Shown in pieces: positions 16,136-25,473 of a stretch of 64,000 nt of DNA. A program made the position numbers and the translations under genes. Each line of letters starts with the position of its first letter. The stretch's first letter is position 1. This stretch comes from Aedoeadaptatus coxii (GTDB taxonomy: Bacteria; Bacillota; Clostridia; Tissierellales; Peptoniphilaceae): positions 148,111 through 212,110 of the forward strand of contig NZ_KQ960172.1 of the NCBI RefSeq assembly GCF_001553115.1, given 5' to 3'. Under the pieces are notes generated by a model. It was not told where the DNA came from. It worked only from the letters and a program-made list of their open reading frames with translations, and searched no databases.

Positions 16136-17412
16136 GAATAAAATTTGTTGTGCTCCTTGACAAACATTTTAAATAGTTTACTTTCGTCATCGAATTCCAC
16201 ATCTTCAAAGCGAATAAAGTCGCCTTTTTTTATTTTTTGCTTCACTTTTACATCGCCGGTAATGAGGCCGATGGGCACGTAGTTGTTTTGATAGACTTCG
16301 CGGGCGTCCATTAAGGAGCCGTAGGCCGTGTCGCTGCCGATGCCCGAAAGGTCATCTCCCGGTTCCAAATCTTTTTTCGCTACGGCGACGGTGTGGGCGA
16401 TGTAGCCCTTTTCAGGGGCGATGGTGGCTTCCCCGTATAAAACGGCTTTCGCCAAGGTAAGGGGCGCTTCGATATTGGTCAAGTGATAGGGTCTGTAAAA
16501 AACATATCGCGGCCCGTCGCCCATGGAAAGATAGGGCATTTCTTCGCTTATGACGGGATCGTCGGTTTCCACGACGACGAACACGCCGGGGGCGATGCCC
16601 ATGACGTAATCCAAAACCCCTTTGTTTTTGAAAAAGCCCCCTTCTTCTTTTAAGCGAAACTTATCCGCCAAGTCGCCGATGGCGGATTGGATGCCGTGGC
16701 AGCCGGTAATGTCGGGCAAAAGACCGGTGGCGTTGGCGACGGCGTTTAACTCGATCATGGTATTGGTGGCATCGACAAAGGATGTGAGCATGCGGGGGCT
16801 CAATCCTTTTTTCTCCGCCTTTTCTCTCAATGTTTCCGGGGTCGCCTCTACGTCCATGGGGTTGTTTTTTCCCTTGCCGGCGGCGACGACGTCGAAGCCT
16901 AAGAAAGTTGCAAAATTATAGAGCTCCATAATGGCGCCCGGTTCGTCCCCTGCCGTACCCGTGTAGCACAGCCCTTTTTCTTCCGCCTTTTTCATAAAAT
17001 AGGGGCCGAGGAGTACGTCGCATTCCACATTGAAGCTGACGATGTGTTTGCCGTGGTTCAGCCCCTCTTCGTTAATGACGGCGCCGGCTTCCGTATTGCC
17101 CGTGCAATCCACGATGACGTCGACGTCATCTGAAAGCCATGTCATGCTGTTGTCTGTAGTCAATGCCATGCCGTAGTGTTTAATATCTTCCGCCACTTCT
17201 TTTTCCGTGCCGCTGATGTGAAGGGCTTTTTGCGGTAAGCCCACTTTTTTTGCCGCCTGAAGTAAGGCCTCTTCTGTTCTGGACGACCACAAGGTAACGT
17301 CCATTCCTTCCAATGTATTTAATTGCGCAACCAAGCCCGTTCCCATTAAGCCGCAGCCGACGACGGCCACGCGGATCGGTCCGTTTTTTCGCAAATCAGA
17401 CATTAATTTCAT
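16108..17412 (-). CDS. NAD(P)-dependent oxidoreductase with C-terminal SAF domain
   Basis: The 434-residue protein starts with a Rossmann fold (VAVVGCGLMGTG, residues 16-26), followed by a homoserine-dehydrogenase-like core with DVIVDCTGNTEAG and the loop GTAGDEPGAIMELYNFA. The last ~100 residues (from about KGYIAHTVAVAKKDLEPGDDL) look like a SAF domain, as in many sugar-acid or amino-acid metabolising dehydrogenases. The exact substrate is not known to me. The start at 17412 is preferred to the in-frame ATG at 17427 because the latter overlaps the GGAGG that would serve as ribosome binding site. The gene has its own promoter and diverges from the M16C peptidase gene. Confidence 0.78.
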   Translation of the reverse strand: MKLMSDLRKNGPIRVAVVGCGLMGTGLVAQLNTLEGMDVTLWSSRTEEALLQAAKKVGLPQKALHISGTEKEVAEDIKHYGMALTTDNSMTWLSDDVDVIVDCTGNTEAGAVINEEGLNHGKHIVSFNVECDVLLGPYFMKKAEEKGLCYTGTAGDEPGAIMELYNFATFLGFDVVAAGKGKNNPMDVEATPETLREKAEKKGLSPRMLTSFVDATNTMIELNAVANATGLLPDITGCHGIQSAIGDLADKFRLKEEGGFFKNKGVLDYVMGIAPGVFVVVETDDPVISEEMPYLSMGDGPRYVFYRPYHLTNIEAPLTLAKAVLYGEATIAPEKGYIAHTVAVAKKDLEPGDDLSGIGSDTAYGSLMDAREVYQNNYVPIGLITGDVKVKQKIKKGDFIRFEDVEFDDESKLFKMFVKEHNKFYSLPLSINVL

Positions 17413-17439
17413 CCATCTGTCCTCCATTCATTCTTAAAA

Positions 17440-17445
17440 ATTATA
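17440..17445 (-). promoter_or_regulatory. Extended -10 box of the SAF-domain oxidoreductase gene
   Basis: TGTGC followed directly by TATAAT on the minus strand, 28 bases upstream of the ATG at 17412. It faces away from the M16C promoter at 17498-17527. Confidence 0.55.
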
Positions 17446-17497
17446 GCACAACTCGCCCCCGTCTATCGGCGAATCTGCACCAATCTTTGCGCTTCTT

Positions 17498-17527
17498 TTG
17501 ATATTCGTTATTTTCTTCGGGTATAAT
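17498..17527 (+). promoter_or_regulatory. Promoter of the M16C peptidase gene
   Basis: -35 TTGATA (17498-17503), 18-base spacer, -10 TATAAT (17522-17527). An AGGAGTGA ribosome binding site follows at 17539. Confidence 0.7.
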
Positions 17528-17549
17528 GATGGAAGAATAGGAGTGAACT

Positions 17550-20423
17550 ATGAATAAATCTTATAAATTAATCGACAAGAGAAACATTCCTGAACTTCAC
17601 GGGGACGTTTCTTTTTTAAAACACATTAAAACCGGCGCCGAGCTTTTGCTGCTGGACAACAAAAATCACAACAAGACCTTTGCCATCGGTTTTAAAACGC
17701 CGCCGGAAGATTCGACGGGCGTCGCCCATATTGTGGAGCACTCCACGCTTTCGGGCTCGAGGAAATACAAAACCAAGGAACCTTTTATGGACATGGTGGC
17801 GAGCAGTGTGCAAACTTTTTTAAACGCCATGACCTATCCCGACAAGACGCTCTACCCCATTAGCTCCCGAAACGACAAAGATTTTCGCCAGCTTATGGAC
17901 GTTTATTTAGACGCGGTATTCTATCCTGAAATGCGTGAAAATAAAAAAATCTTTTATCAGGAAGGTTGGCATCCCGAAATCGAAGAGGATCGACTCATTG
18001 CAAACGGCGTGGTCTTTAACGAAATGAAGGGCGTCTATTCCGATCCCGCCAATCGCGTCTCGGATATGGTGCGTGAAAAACTCCACCCCTCCGGAACCTA
18101 CTCCCACGATTCCGGCGGCAATCCCGACAACATACCCGACCTTACCTTCGAGAATTTTTTAAATTTCCACAAACGGTATTATCACCCGTCCAACAGTTAC
18201 ATTTTTCTCGCAGGCGACATGGATTTCGAGGAGCGCTTGGCTTATTTAGACGAGGCCTATCTCTCCGCCTTCGACGCCGTCGATCCCCAATCGGACATCG
18301 TCGGCCACAGTATGTATGACAGCCCCAAGGAATTTAGCGGCACTTATGATCTTTCGGAAGATGAAGATCCCGACGGCAAATCTTATTTCGCCCTTTCCTT
18401 TTTCTCGAAAACCGATCCAACACCTGAGGATTTACTTCTTCGAAGTTTCTTCCAGGAACTTCTCGTGGAAAGCGAAAACGGGCTCATTAAAAAAAGACTT
18501 CGCGATGCGGCCATCGGCGAAGACGTGTATTCGGAACTTTCCACTTCCAACACCTTGGACTTTACGATTTACTGTTACCACGCAAAAACGGAGCGTTACG
18601 ACGAGTTTAAGCGCATCGTCATGGAAACATTGGAAGATGTGGCCAATAAAGGCATCGACGAAGATGTTTTACAGGCGACTCTCGAAAAGTTTGAATTTAC
18701 CGTCCGTCGCGGCGGCGGCGCCCACGCCGATTTAATTCAATACATCGGCGCGTTAAATACTTGGCTCTACGGGCAAAATCCTTTAGATGGCATGGAGCTT
18801 TCCCCTAAACTGGATGCCCTACGGGAAAAAATCGGCACGGACTTTTTCCAAAAAGCGGTAAAGGAATACTTCCTCGACGTTCCCCATCGCGTCGCCATGC
18901 GCATCGACCCCGAAATCGGGAAGGAAAAGCGGATCGAGGAAAAACGCAGAGAAAAGCAACGAGCAGCTTATGCGTCTCTCTCCGCTTCGGAACGGGAAGA
19001 GATTATGGCTCTGTCTCAAGACTTAAAGGCCTATCAGGAAGCTCCCGATTCAGAAGAAGCCAAGGCTACCATTCCCAAGCTGGAACTTTCCGATCTTTCG
19101 AAAAAGATTACCTCGATTCCGAGAAAAGTGACGACCCTTTCGGACATTATCGTGACCACCAATCCCTTAAATACCAACGGCATTCTTTATACCAATTGGG
19201 CATTTAACATGAAGCATTTGAACCTGGACGAGTTGGCCTACGCTTCCATTCTTTCCGATGTATTGGGTAAAATCGCCACGGAGCATTACTCGGAAGCGGA
19301 ACTTGAAACGGAAACATTCCTCTCCGGCGGCGGCTTTACTTTCGATACGCCGGTAGAGCAAATGGACGACGGCTACGTGCCCTACTTCTTTATTTCCACC
19401 GGCGCCCTTCCCCGTCAACAGGCGCGTGGCTACGCCGTCTTGGAAGAAATGCTTTCCAAGAGCAAGCTCCACAACGAAGCGCGCATTAAAACTATTTTGG
19501 AAACGATGAAGGCGGATATGGCGGCGTCCTTCCTGCAATCGGGACACTCCATCGTTTCCAATCGCGTCCGCGTTCGCTACAGCGAGGCCGCTTATGTGAA
19601 CGACGCTTTAAATGGCTTGGACTTTTATTTCTTCGTCTGCGATCTCATCGAAAAAGGAGATTATAAATCTGTCGCCGACAAATTGGAAAAAGTGGCGAAA
19701 AAAATCTTTACCGCTTCCCGCTTGACGGCCAATCTCATTGCCGATGAGGAGGATATTCTCATGGCGGAAGCCGCCCTCGCCGATCATCTGCTCCACTTCA
19801 AAAAAGATTCCTACGACGATGCTGTCATTTCCTTCGAGCCGAAGGATGTCAACGAAGCCTTTACGCTGAATTCCATGGTAAATTATGTTTCTAAAGGCGG
19901 CAATCTGAAGGAAACGGGCTATGCCTATGACGGCAAGCTCGTCGTCCTCGCCAATGTGTTGAGCAATTTATTCCTCCACAAAGAAATTCGCGCCAAAGGC
20001 GGCGCCTACGGCGCGGGCATTCGCATAACGCGCTTTGGCGACGTGGCGACTTATTCCTACCGGGATCCTCAAGTGGAAAAAACCGTGGACGTTTACGATC
20101 ATATGGGCGATTTCTTAGAAAGCCTCTCCATGAGCGATCGCGATCTTACGGATATGATCATCGGCGTTATGAACGTCTTCGATCCCCACTTGGCGCCTTC
20201 CGCCTACGGCATTTTAGACTTTAAACGCTTCTTAAACGGAACGACGGCAGAAGATCTGGAAACGCGAAAGGCGGAAGCCATGGCCACTACCGTCGACGAT
20301 CTTCGCGGCTTTAGCGATTTGATTCGAAAGATTATGGCACAAGACCATATTGTCGCCATCGGCGACGGCGAGCGATTAAAAGCTACCGAACTCTTCGACG
20401 TCTATCGCTCCCTTAAACAATAA
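17550..20423 (+). CDS. M16C-family zinc metallopeptidase (PreP/insulinase-like)
   Basis: The 957-residue protein has the inverted zinc motif HxxEH as HIVEH (H60, E63, H64) and a distal Glu in NEMKG (E158), spaced as in presequence-protease (PreP) enzymes. The rest matches the two-lobed M16C plan with a long linker of charged helices near residues 450-510. Such enzymes cut peptides enclosed in their chamber. No signal peptide is seen, so it is probably cytoplasmic and degrades short peptides, fitting an amino-acid-fermenting lifestyle (inference). The ATG at 17550 follows AGGAGTGA by five bases. It stands alone between its own promoter and terminator and is one of only two plus-strand genes here. 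Confidence 0.93.
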   Translation: MNKSYKLIDKRNIPELHGDVSFLKHIKTGAELLLLDNKNHNKTFAIGFKTPPEDSTGVAHIVEHSTLSGSRKYKTKEPFMDMVASSVQTFLNAMTYPDKTLYPISSRNDKDFRQLMDVYLDAVFYPEMRENKKIFYQEGWHPEIEEDRLIANGVVFNEMKGVYSDPANRVSDMVREKLHPSGTYSHDSGGNPDNIPDLTFENFLNFHKRYYHPSNSYIFLAGDMDFEERLAYLDEAYLSAFDAVDPQSDIVGHSMYDSPKEFSGTYDLSEDEDPDGKSYFALSFFSKTDPTPEDLLLRSFFQELLVESENGLIKKRLRDAAIGEDVYSELSTSNTLDFTIYCYHAKTERYDEFKRIVMETLEDVANKGIDEDVLQATLEKFEFTVRRGGGAHADLIQYIGALNTWLYGQNPLDGMELSPKLDALREKIGTDFFQKAVKEYFLDVPHRVAMRIDPEIGKEKRIEEKRREKQRAAYASLSASEREEIMALSQDLKAYQEAPDSEEAKATIPKLELSDLSKKITSIPRKVTTLSDIIVTTNPLNTNGILYTNWAFNMKHLNLDELAYASILSDVLGKIATEHYSEAELETETFLSGGGFTFDTPVEQMDDGYVPYFFISTGALPRQQARGYAVLEEMLSKSKLHNEARIKTILETMKADMAASFLQSGHSIVSNRVRVRYSEAAYVNDALNGLDFYFFVCDLIEKGDYKSVADKLEKVAKKIFTASRLTANLIADEEDILMAEAALADHLLHFKKDSYDDAVISFEPKDVNEAFTLNSMVNYVSKGGNLKETGYAYDGKLVVLANVLSNLFLHKEIRAKGGAYGAGIRITRFGDVATYSYRDPQVEKTVDVYDHMGDFLESLSMSDRDLTDMIIGVMNVFDPHLAPSAYGILDFKRFLNGTTAEDLETRKAEAMATTVDDLRGFSDLIRKIMAQDHIVAIGDGERLKATELFDVYRSLKQ

Positions 20424-20440
20424 AGAGAACCATAAGAAAA

Positions 20441-20467
20441 ACCATTGGGGAAAATCCTCAATGGTTT
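20441..20467 (+). terminator. Rho-independent terminator of the M16C gene
   Basis: ACCATTGGGG, AAAA loop, TCCTCAATGGT (one mismatch), then TTTTTT, about 18 bases after the stop. Confidence 0.88.
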
Positions 20468-20534
20468 TTTGATGCTCATCTAACGGTCGACAGAAGGCGA
20501 ATGATTCAGTTTGCCCTAAAATCGTTGCACTTAA

Positions 20535-20564
20535 AAATCCCAAAGGTTTCCGCCCTTGGGATTT
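20535..20564 (-). terminator. Rho-independent terminator of ftsH
   Basis: AAATCCCAAGG and CCTTTGGGATTT pair on the minus strand, followed by TTTAAG, just after the stop at 20572. It faces the M16C terminator. Confidence 0.8.
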
Positions 20565-20571
20565 CTATCGT

Positions 20572-22485
20572 TTAGTTATCGTCTTTTTTATCCAACTCTT
20601 CCGCTACTTCTTTGGAAAGATCTTCTTTTTCCAAACGCACGCCGCTGCTGTAATCATCTTTTTCTACAGTCTCGCCGTTAAAAATAGCTTCAAATTCTTT
20701 GCCGCTAATGGTTTCCTTATCCAACAAAGCATCGGAAACTCTTAGGAGAATGTCCAAGTTCTCTTTTAAAAGATCGTGGGCTTTATTGTAAGCGTCGTGT
20801 ACGAATTTTTGCATGGCGCGGTCGATTTCGGCTGCCACTTCTTCGGAATAGTTTTTCGTGTGGCCCATGTCTCTGCCGATAAAGACGGAATCGGAGTCGC
20901 TACCGTAAGTGAGCGTTCCGATGTCGTCGCTCATGCCGTAGGTGGTGACCATTTCCCTGGCCATCTTCGTCGCCCGTTCAATATCGTTGCTGGCGCCTGT
21001 GGAAATATCGCCGAGGACGAGAGATTCCGCCACGCGGCCGCCTAAAAGGCTAACCAATTGATTGAGCATTTCCGATTTTGTGGTGTAGTGCATAATATCG
21101 TCTTCCGGCAAATAGGCGGTAAAGCCGCCGGCACGTCCTCTGGGAATGATGGTAATCATGTGGACGGGATCGTGATCCGGAAGAAGCCGGGAAACCACAG
21201 CGTGTCCCGCTTCGTGAACCGCCGTAAGTTTTCGCTCTTTTTCTTTCATAACGGAGCTCTTCTTTTCGGGGCCGGCGACCACTTTAATGCTCGCCTCGTT
21301 GACGATGTCCATAGAAATCTTTTTCAGATTTTCCCTGGCGGCTAAAAGAGCCGATTCATTCATAAGGTTTTCCAGATCCGCCGGCGTAAAGCCTGCCGTT
21401 CGCTTGGCGACGACCTTCATATCCACATCGTCTGCCAAGGGTTTTTTCTTGCCGTGAAGTTGTAAAATTTGTTCGCGGGCACGAACATCGGGAAGGCCGA
21501 CGAAAATTTGGCGATCAAATCTGCCCGGGCGAAGAAGCGCCGGGTCTAAAATGTCCGCACGGTTGGTGGCCGCCATAACGATAACGCCTTCGTTGGTGCC
21601 GAAGCCGTCCATCTCCACGAGCAATTGATTAAGGGTCTGTTCCCGCTCGTCGTGGCCGCCGCCTAAGCCTGCGCCCCGTCTGCGACCGACTGCATCGATT
21701 TCGTCGATAAAAATAATGCAGGGTGCGTTATTTTTCGCCGTCTCGAACAAATCCCGTACGCGACTTGCCCCGACGCCGACGTACATTTCCACGAAATCGG
21801 AGCCGCTCATAATATAAAAGGGCACTTTCGCCTCGCCGGCCACGGATTTTGAAAGATAAGTTTTACCCGTTCCCGGAGGGCCGACGAGCAACACGCCTTT
21901 TGGAATCCGCGCGCCCATGGATACGAATTTCGCCGGATTTTTTAAGAAGTCGACGATTTCGCCGAGTTCTTCTTTTTCTTCTTTTAAACCTGCCACATCG
22001 TCGAAAGTGATTTTTTTACCGTCTTCTTCTTCCATCATACGGGCTTTACTTTTGCCGAAACTCATCATCCGGCCCCCGGCGCCTTGCTGGGTGCGCATGA
22101 AGCTGAAGAAGAGATAGCCCATAAAGAGCATGACGATGAAGGTGGGCAAGAAGCTCGTAATCGTCGTGGTGTTTTCCGTTGCAGGTGTGGCGGAGAAGGT
22201 GATGTCGCCATCTTCTACCGGTTGTTGCAAATGGTTTTTATAGAAAGAATCCCAGACCATAGGAGGGATACTGGTGCGCACAATGTCCTGATCGTTTTTT
22301 GTGATCACCGCTTCCGTTCCCTTTAAGTCGATGGACTTCACTTTATGTTCATCTATTATATTAACGAGCGTCGTGTAGCTGATTTCTTCCACGCCTCGTT
22401 GATTGGGTTTAAATAAGTAAATCCCGAAGATCAACATGGCGAGAAGTGCGAGGTAAAATGCCACGCCGCTCCATTTTCTATTCAA
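20572..22485 (-). CDS. ftsH: ATP-dependent zinc metalloprotease FtsH
   Basis: The 637-residue membrane-bound AAA+ protease degrades membrane and regulatory proteins. Two transmembrane segments (about residues 7-25 and 110-130) flank the short extracytoplasmic domain. Walker A is GPPGTGKT (202-209), Walker B is [11 protein letters not shown], and the zinc site HEAGH lies in the protease domain. The C-terminal tail is rich in Asp, Lys and Glu. The start is TTG at 22485, eight to nine bases after AAAGGAGGG. It ends the conserved tilS-hpt-ftsH order but has its own -10 box. Confidence 0.97.
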   Translation of the reverse strand: MNRKWSGVAFYLALLAMLIFGIYLFKPNQRGVEEISYTTLVNIIDEHKVKSIDLKGTEAVITKNDQDIVRTSIPPMVWDSFYKNHLQQPVEDGDITFSATPATENTTTITSFLPTFIVMLFMGYLFFSFMRTQQGAGGRMMSFGKSKARMMEEEDGKKITFDDVAGLKEEKEELGEIVDFLKNPAKFVSMGARIPKGVLLVGPPGTGKTYLSKSVAGEAKVPFYIMSGSDFVEMYVGVGASRVRDLFETAKNNAPCIIFIDEIDAVGRRRGAGLGGGHDEREQTLNQLLVEMDGFGTNEGVIVMAATNRADILDPALLRPGRFDRQIFVGLPDVRAREQILQLHGKKKPLADDVDMKVVAKRTAGFTPADLENLMNESALLAARENLKKISMDIVNEASIKVVAGPEKKSSVMKEKERKLTAVHEAGHAVVSRLLPDHDPVHMITIIPRGRAGGFTAYLPEDDIMHYTTKSEMLNQLVSLLGGRVAESLVLGDISTGASNDIERATKMAREMVTTYGMSDDIGTLTYGSDSDSVFIGRDMGHTKNYSEEVAAEIDRAMQKFVHDAYNKAHDLLKENLDILLRVSDALLDKETISGKEFEAIFNGETVEKDDYSSGVRLEKEDLSKEVAEELDKKDDN

Positions 22486-22516
22486 TATGATAACCCTCCT
22501 TTACATGGTAATTTTT

Positions 22517-22522
22517 AGTATA
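22517..22522 (-). promoter_or_regulatory. -10 box of ftsH
   Basis: TATACT on the minus strand, about 32 bases before the TTG start. No clear -35 at the ideal distance. Confidence 0.4.
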
Positions 22523-22542
22523 CCATAAACGGAAGTTCTACA

Positions 22543-23106
22543 CTATTTTTCATAAATCTCCGGTTTTAACACGCCTACAAAGGGAAGATTGCGGTACTCT
22601 TCCGCATAGTCGATGCCGTAGCCGACGACAAATTTATCCTCCACTTCGTAGCCGATGTAATCCACATCGACGGCCCGTTCTCTCCGAGAAGGTTTCGTAA
22701 GAAGGGTGGCGATGGCCACTTTTTTGACGCCGCGGCTTTCCATGACTTTCGTCAAGTAGCTGAGGGTCAGCCCCGTATCGACGATGTCTTCAACGATCAA
22801 CACGGATTTTCCTTCAACGGTTATGGAAAGATCTTTTAAGATGCGCACTTCGCCGCTGGAAGTGGTGGATGTGCCGTAGCTGGATACGTCCATAAAGTCG
22901 ATTTCCATAGGCAGATCGATGGCCTGAATTAAATCTGCCATAAAGGCGAAGGCACCTTTCAGGATACCGATGACGATAAGATGTTCTCCTTTAAAATCTT
23001 CCGTAACCTGTTTTCCGATACGTTCTACCGCCGCTTGAATTTCTTCTTTTGAAATTAATACCTCGCCTACATCTTGGGCGATGGAATCCACGTGAGTCTT
23101 TTCCAT
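22543..23106 (-). CDS. hpt: Hypoxanthine phosphoribosyltransferase
   Basis: The 187-residue type I phosphoribosyltransferase contains the PRPP-binding motif VLIVEDIVDTGLTL near residues 95-108 and the LIVIGILKGAFAFMADL substrate-loop region. It converts hypoxanthine or guanine plus PRPP to IMP or GMP in purine salvage. The ATG at 23106 lies inside the tilS reading frame, 40 bases before the tilS stop, and is preceded by AGGAGG at a seven-base spacing that is itself encoded within tilS. Translation is therefore probably coupled. The tilS-hpt-ftsH order is conserved in Firmicutes. Confidence 0.95.
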   Translation of the reverse strand: MEKTHVDSIAQDVGEVLISKEEIQAAVERIGKQVTEDFKGEHLIVIGILKGAFAFMADLIQAIDLPMEIDFMDVSSYGTSTTSSGEVRILKDLSITVEGKSVLIVEDIVDTGLTLSYLTKVMESRGVKKVAIATLLTKPSRRERAVDVDYIGYEVEDKFVVGYGIDYAEEYRNLPFVGVLKPEIYEK

Positions 23107-24353
23107 TCTTTTTCCTCCTGTCTCGCACTTTTTCTAAGGCCTACGACCCAAATTATTTCCCCGTCTTCCTCGACGATGGGCCAGCGATCGCGCTTCGACC
23201 GCTGTATTTTTTCGTCGATGAAGAGATCCTTTAACTTCTTACTTCCTACTTTTAACTTTATTTTATCACCCGGGCGACGGGTTCGAATACATAGGGCGTC
23301 GGGATTTTTTACCCCGATGCTCTCTTCCCCTTCGCCTTCTATTTCAAAACGGTGGCCGTTAAATTCCGCCCTGCCGTTTTCGAGAAATACCTCATCGGCA
23401 AAGGATGTATCCTTCCGTTCTTTTGAAATCATAAGGGTGCCGTAAGAATTGGCGATGCGGCAGCCGGGAAGGTCGACGCCCTTCCCCGTTTCCGCCGATT
23501 TCAACATTTCCAGGGAGCGAATATGGTCATAACGTATATTTTTAAGATCCCCGCGCACTTCTTCAATGGCCAAACGCAACACGCGGCTCCAAATGCTCGG
23601 GGGCAAGTCGAAAACATCCCTCGTTAACAGAACCTGCCCGTCGCGAACCTCTTTATTTTCTTCGTAAAAACGAAGAGCTGTGGAATGTAAGTAATCTTCA
23701 TCCTCCACTGCCATGGAGCGAAAGCTTTCCATAACCGCCGAAAAATTCGGATTAATCGATTCCGCCGCCGGCACAATGTCGAGGCGCACTTTATTGCGCG
23801 TATAAATCCCCTCGTCATTGGTGTGATCCAAAACATAGGGAATCTCGTGTTCGCGGAGATAGTTTATAATATCCGCCTTCCGCATGTGAAGAAGAGGGCG
23901 AAATAAATCTCCTTCCCTTACGGTCATGCCGCCGATTCCCTCGATGCCCGTGCCGCGAATCAAACGCAGCAACATGGTCTCCACCTGATCGTCCAAGTGG
24001 TGAGCAAGGGCGATGACACCCCCTTCCCTCTTGCACTCTCTGAAAAATCTATAGCGCAATAAGCGTCCGGCTTCTTCCACGCCCATTTTATGCTCTTTCG
24101 CGTAATCCGCCACCTGCACCTGCTTTTCGTACAAAGTTACATTCCATTGTTTGCATATGGCGCGGACAAAGGCGAGGTCTTCGTCGGCTTCTTTTCGCAA
24201 ACCGTGATGCAAGTGAGCGGCTTCCAGTAGAAAAGGAACCTTTCTGCGGTATTCCACGAGGCGATGAAGCAAATACATGGAATCCGGACCGCCGGAAAGG
24301 GCGAGAAGGATGTTGGAATCTTTATGAATGATTTTTTTAAAGATCGCTTCCAA
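23067..24353 (-). CDS. tilS: tRNA(Ile)-lysidine synthase
   Basis: The 428-residue PP-loop ATPase has the nucleotide motif LALSGGPDSMYLL near residues 17-29. It modifies C34 of tRNA-Ile(CAU) to lysidine, switching its specificity to AUA isoleucine codons; it is essential in bacteria. The C-terminal region (RRPGDKIKLKVGSKKLKDLFIDEK) is the usual TilS C-terminal domain. The start is TTG at 24353, preceded by GGGAGG. The 3' end overlaps hpt by 40 bases. Confidence 0.95.
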   Translation of the reverse strand: MEAIFKKIIHKDSNILLALSGGPDSMYLLHRLVEYRRKVPFLLEAAHLHHGLRKEADEDLAFVRAICKQWNVTLYEKQVQVADYAKEHKMGVEEAGRLLRYRFFRECKREGGVIALAHHLDDQVETMLLRLIRGTGIEGIGGMTVREGDLFRPLLHMRKADIINYLREHEIPYVLDHTNDEGIYTRNKVRLDIVPAAESINPNFSAVMESFRSMAVEDEDYLHSTALRFYEENKEVRDGQVLLTRDVFDLPPSIWSRVLRLAIEEVRGDLKNIRYDHIRSLEMLKSAETGKGVDLPGCRIANSYGTLMISKERKDTSFADEVFLENGRAEFNGHRFEIEGEGEESIGVKNPDALCIRTRRPGDKIKLKVGSKKLKDLFIDEKIQRSKRDRWPIVEEDGEIIWVVGLRKSARQEEKEWKRLTWIPSPKM

Positions 24354-24374
24354 GGGAACCTCCCATCAAAAAAA

Positions 24375-24389
24375 CGCCGCAGGGCGGCG
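24375..24389 (-). terminator. Terminator between the S1-domain gene and tilS
   Basis: CGCCGC and GCGGCG form a tight stem followed by seven T on the minus strand, directly after the stop at 24394 and overlapping the tilS leader. It may reduce rather than stop transcription into tilS. Confidence 0.75.
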
Positions 24390-24393
24390 CTTC

Positions 24394-24804
24394 TTATCGT
24401 CTTTTCGTCTTTCCTTGTCGCACATTACGGCGTTGTTTTGCCGATTCAATCTTTTCATTGCTGACTTTCATGAATTTGTTTAACATATCGTCAAAGTTAG
24501 ATGCGTCGGATTTGTGCACTTCTCTGTTCAATTGAACCGCCTGGGGAAGGTCTTTTCTATGTTCACTTTTCGGCTGCGCCCGTTTAATACTTAGCGCGAT
24601 CTTTCCATCGGATTCGATGTTTAAAACTTTTACCTTAACCTTTTGGCCCTTTGAAAGGATATCGGACACTTCCTTGACATATTCGTCTGAAATCTCCGAA
24701 ATATGTACCAGGCCACTGTTTTCTTCATCCATTTGAACGAAGGCACCGAATTTTACAATTCCCGTTACCACGCCATCTAAAATACTTCCCACTTCAATTG
24801 CCAT
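24394..24804 (-). CDS. S1 RNA-binding domain protein (YabR-like)
   Basis: The 136-residue protein has a single S1 domain over residues ~4-72 (VGSILDGVVTGIVKFGAFVQM, GLVHISEISDEYVKEVSD, KVKVKVLNIE), followed by a basic, low-complexity tail ending RQGKTKRR. The position between a DivIC-like gene and tilS is that of B. subtilis yabR. It is expected to bind RNA or ribosomes; its precise role is not established. It starts at 24804, four bases after the preceding stop. Confidence 0.9.
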   Translation of the reverse strand: MAIEVGSILDGVVTGIVKFGAFVQMDEENSGLVHISEISDEYVKEVSDILSKGQKVKVKVLNIESDGKIALSIKRAQPKSEHRKDLPQAVQLNREVHKSDASNFDDMLNKFMKVSNEKIESAKQRRNVRQGKTKRR

Positions 24805-24807
24805 AGA

Positions 24808-25137
24808 TTACTTTAAATCCTCCTTATGTTGATCGCCTTCGCGATCTTTTGCTTTGTCGATATAGAGGACTTCTCGAGGTTTCACCATGCCGAGATCCTC
24901 CCGCGCCACTTCTTCCGCAAAATCCAAATCGTCGCTCCGCCGAATGTCCTCGCCGGTGCGTTTGATTTCTTTGGCGCGCCGCTCAATTTTTTTACGATTT
25001 TCCCGAAGCTCTTTTCGCCTCACAATGGTCATTTGATAACTTCGAAGGGTAATGAAGGCACAAACAAAGACCGCGACGAGAATTATCCATCGTGCCGTTT
25101 TCATAGGCAGTCTATGAACTTGTTTATGCTCTTTCAT
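24808..25137 (-). CDS. divIC: Septum formation initiator family protein (DivIC/FtsL-like)
   Basis: The 109-residue protein has a short cytoplasmic N terminus, one transmembrane segment (about residues 15-33) and an extracytoplasmic coiled-coil rich in Arg, Lys and Glu (residues ~40-65). It ends in the family pattern EVAREDLGMVKPREVLYI. This is the bitopic plan of DivIC, which works with FtsL and DivIB at the division septum. Gene context (between rqcP-like and yabR-like genes) agrees with DivIC. The C-terminal tail is strongly charged. Confidence 0.88.
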   Translation of the reverse strand: MKEHKQVHRLPMKTARWIILVAVFVCAFITLRSYQMTIVRRKELRENRKKIERRAKEIKRTGEDIRRSDDLDFAEEVAREDLGMVKPREVLYIDKAKDREGDQHKEDLK

Positions 25138-25182
25138 CTCATCACCTCAATGAATATAGTATCGCACGTTTACGCCATATTT

Positions 25183-25431
25183 TCAATCCTCGGAAAGGAT
25201 TTCATACAGATCCTCAGCGCCTTTTTTTTGCACATTGTCCTTAATGTCTACGACACGTACTTTTTGGCTGCGATTTCCAAACTGTACTTCGATAATATCG
25301 CCGATGGTTACTTCATCTCCTGCTTTCGCCGTCTTGTCGTTAATCTTGACGCGGCCGCCGTCGCAGGCATCTTTCGCCACGGTGCGACGTTTTATGATGC
25401 GGGAGTTTTTTAAAAATTTATCGATCCTCAT
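25183..25431 (-). CDS. rqcP: S4-domain RNA-binding protein (RqcP/YabO, Hsp15-like)
   Basis: The 82-residue protein is almost entirely an S4 domain (MRIDKFLKNSRIIKRRTVAKDAC ... GGRVKIN). In Bacillus the orthologous position holds RqcP, which binds 50S-peptidyl-tRNA and works with RqcH in ribosome-associated quality control by alanine tailing. The assignment is by family and gene order; RqcH is not in the window. A GGAAG-type ribosome binding site precedes the ATG. Confidence 0.88.
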   Translation of the reverse strand: MRIDKFLKNSRIIKRRTVAKDACDGGRVKINDKTAKAGDEVTIGDIIEVQFGNRSQKVRVVDIKDNVQKKGAEDLYEILSED

Positions 25432-25452
25432 ATTTCTTCCTTTACAAAAAAA

Positions 25453-25468
25453 GAGCTCTTGCGAGCCC
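25453..25468 (-). terminator. Rho-independent terminator after hup
   Basis: GGGCTC, GCAA loop, GAGCTC, then seven T on the minus strand, five bases after the hup stop. It may allow high hup expression with reduced read-through into rqcP. Confidence 0.85.
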
Positions 25469-25473
25469 TTATC

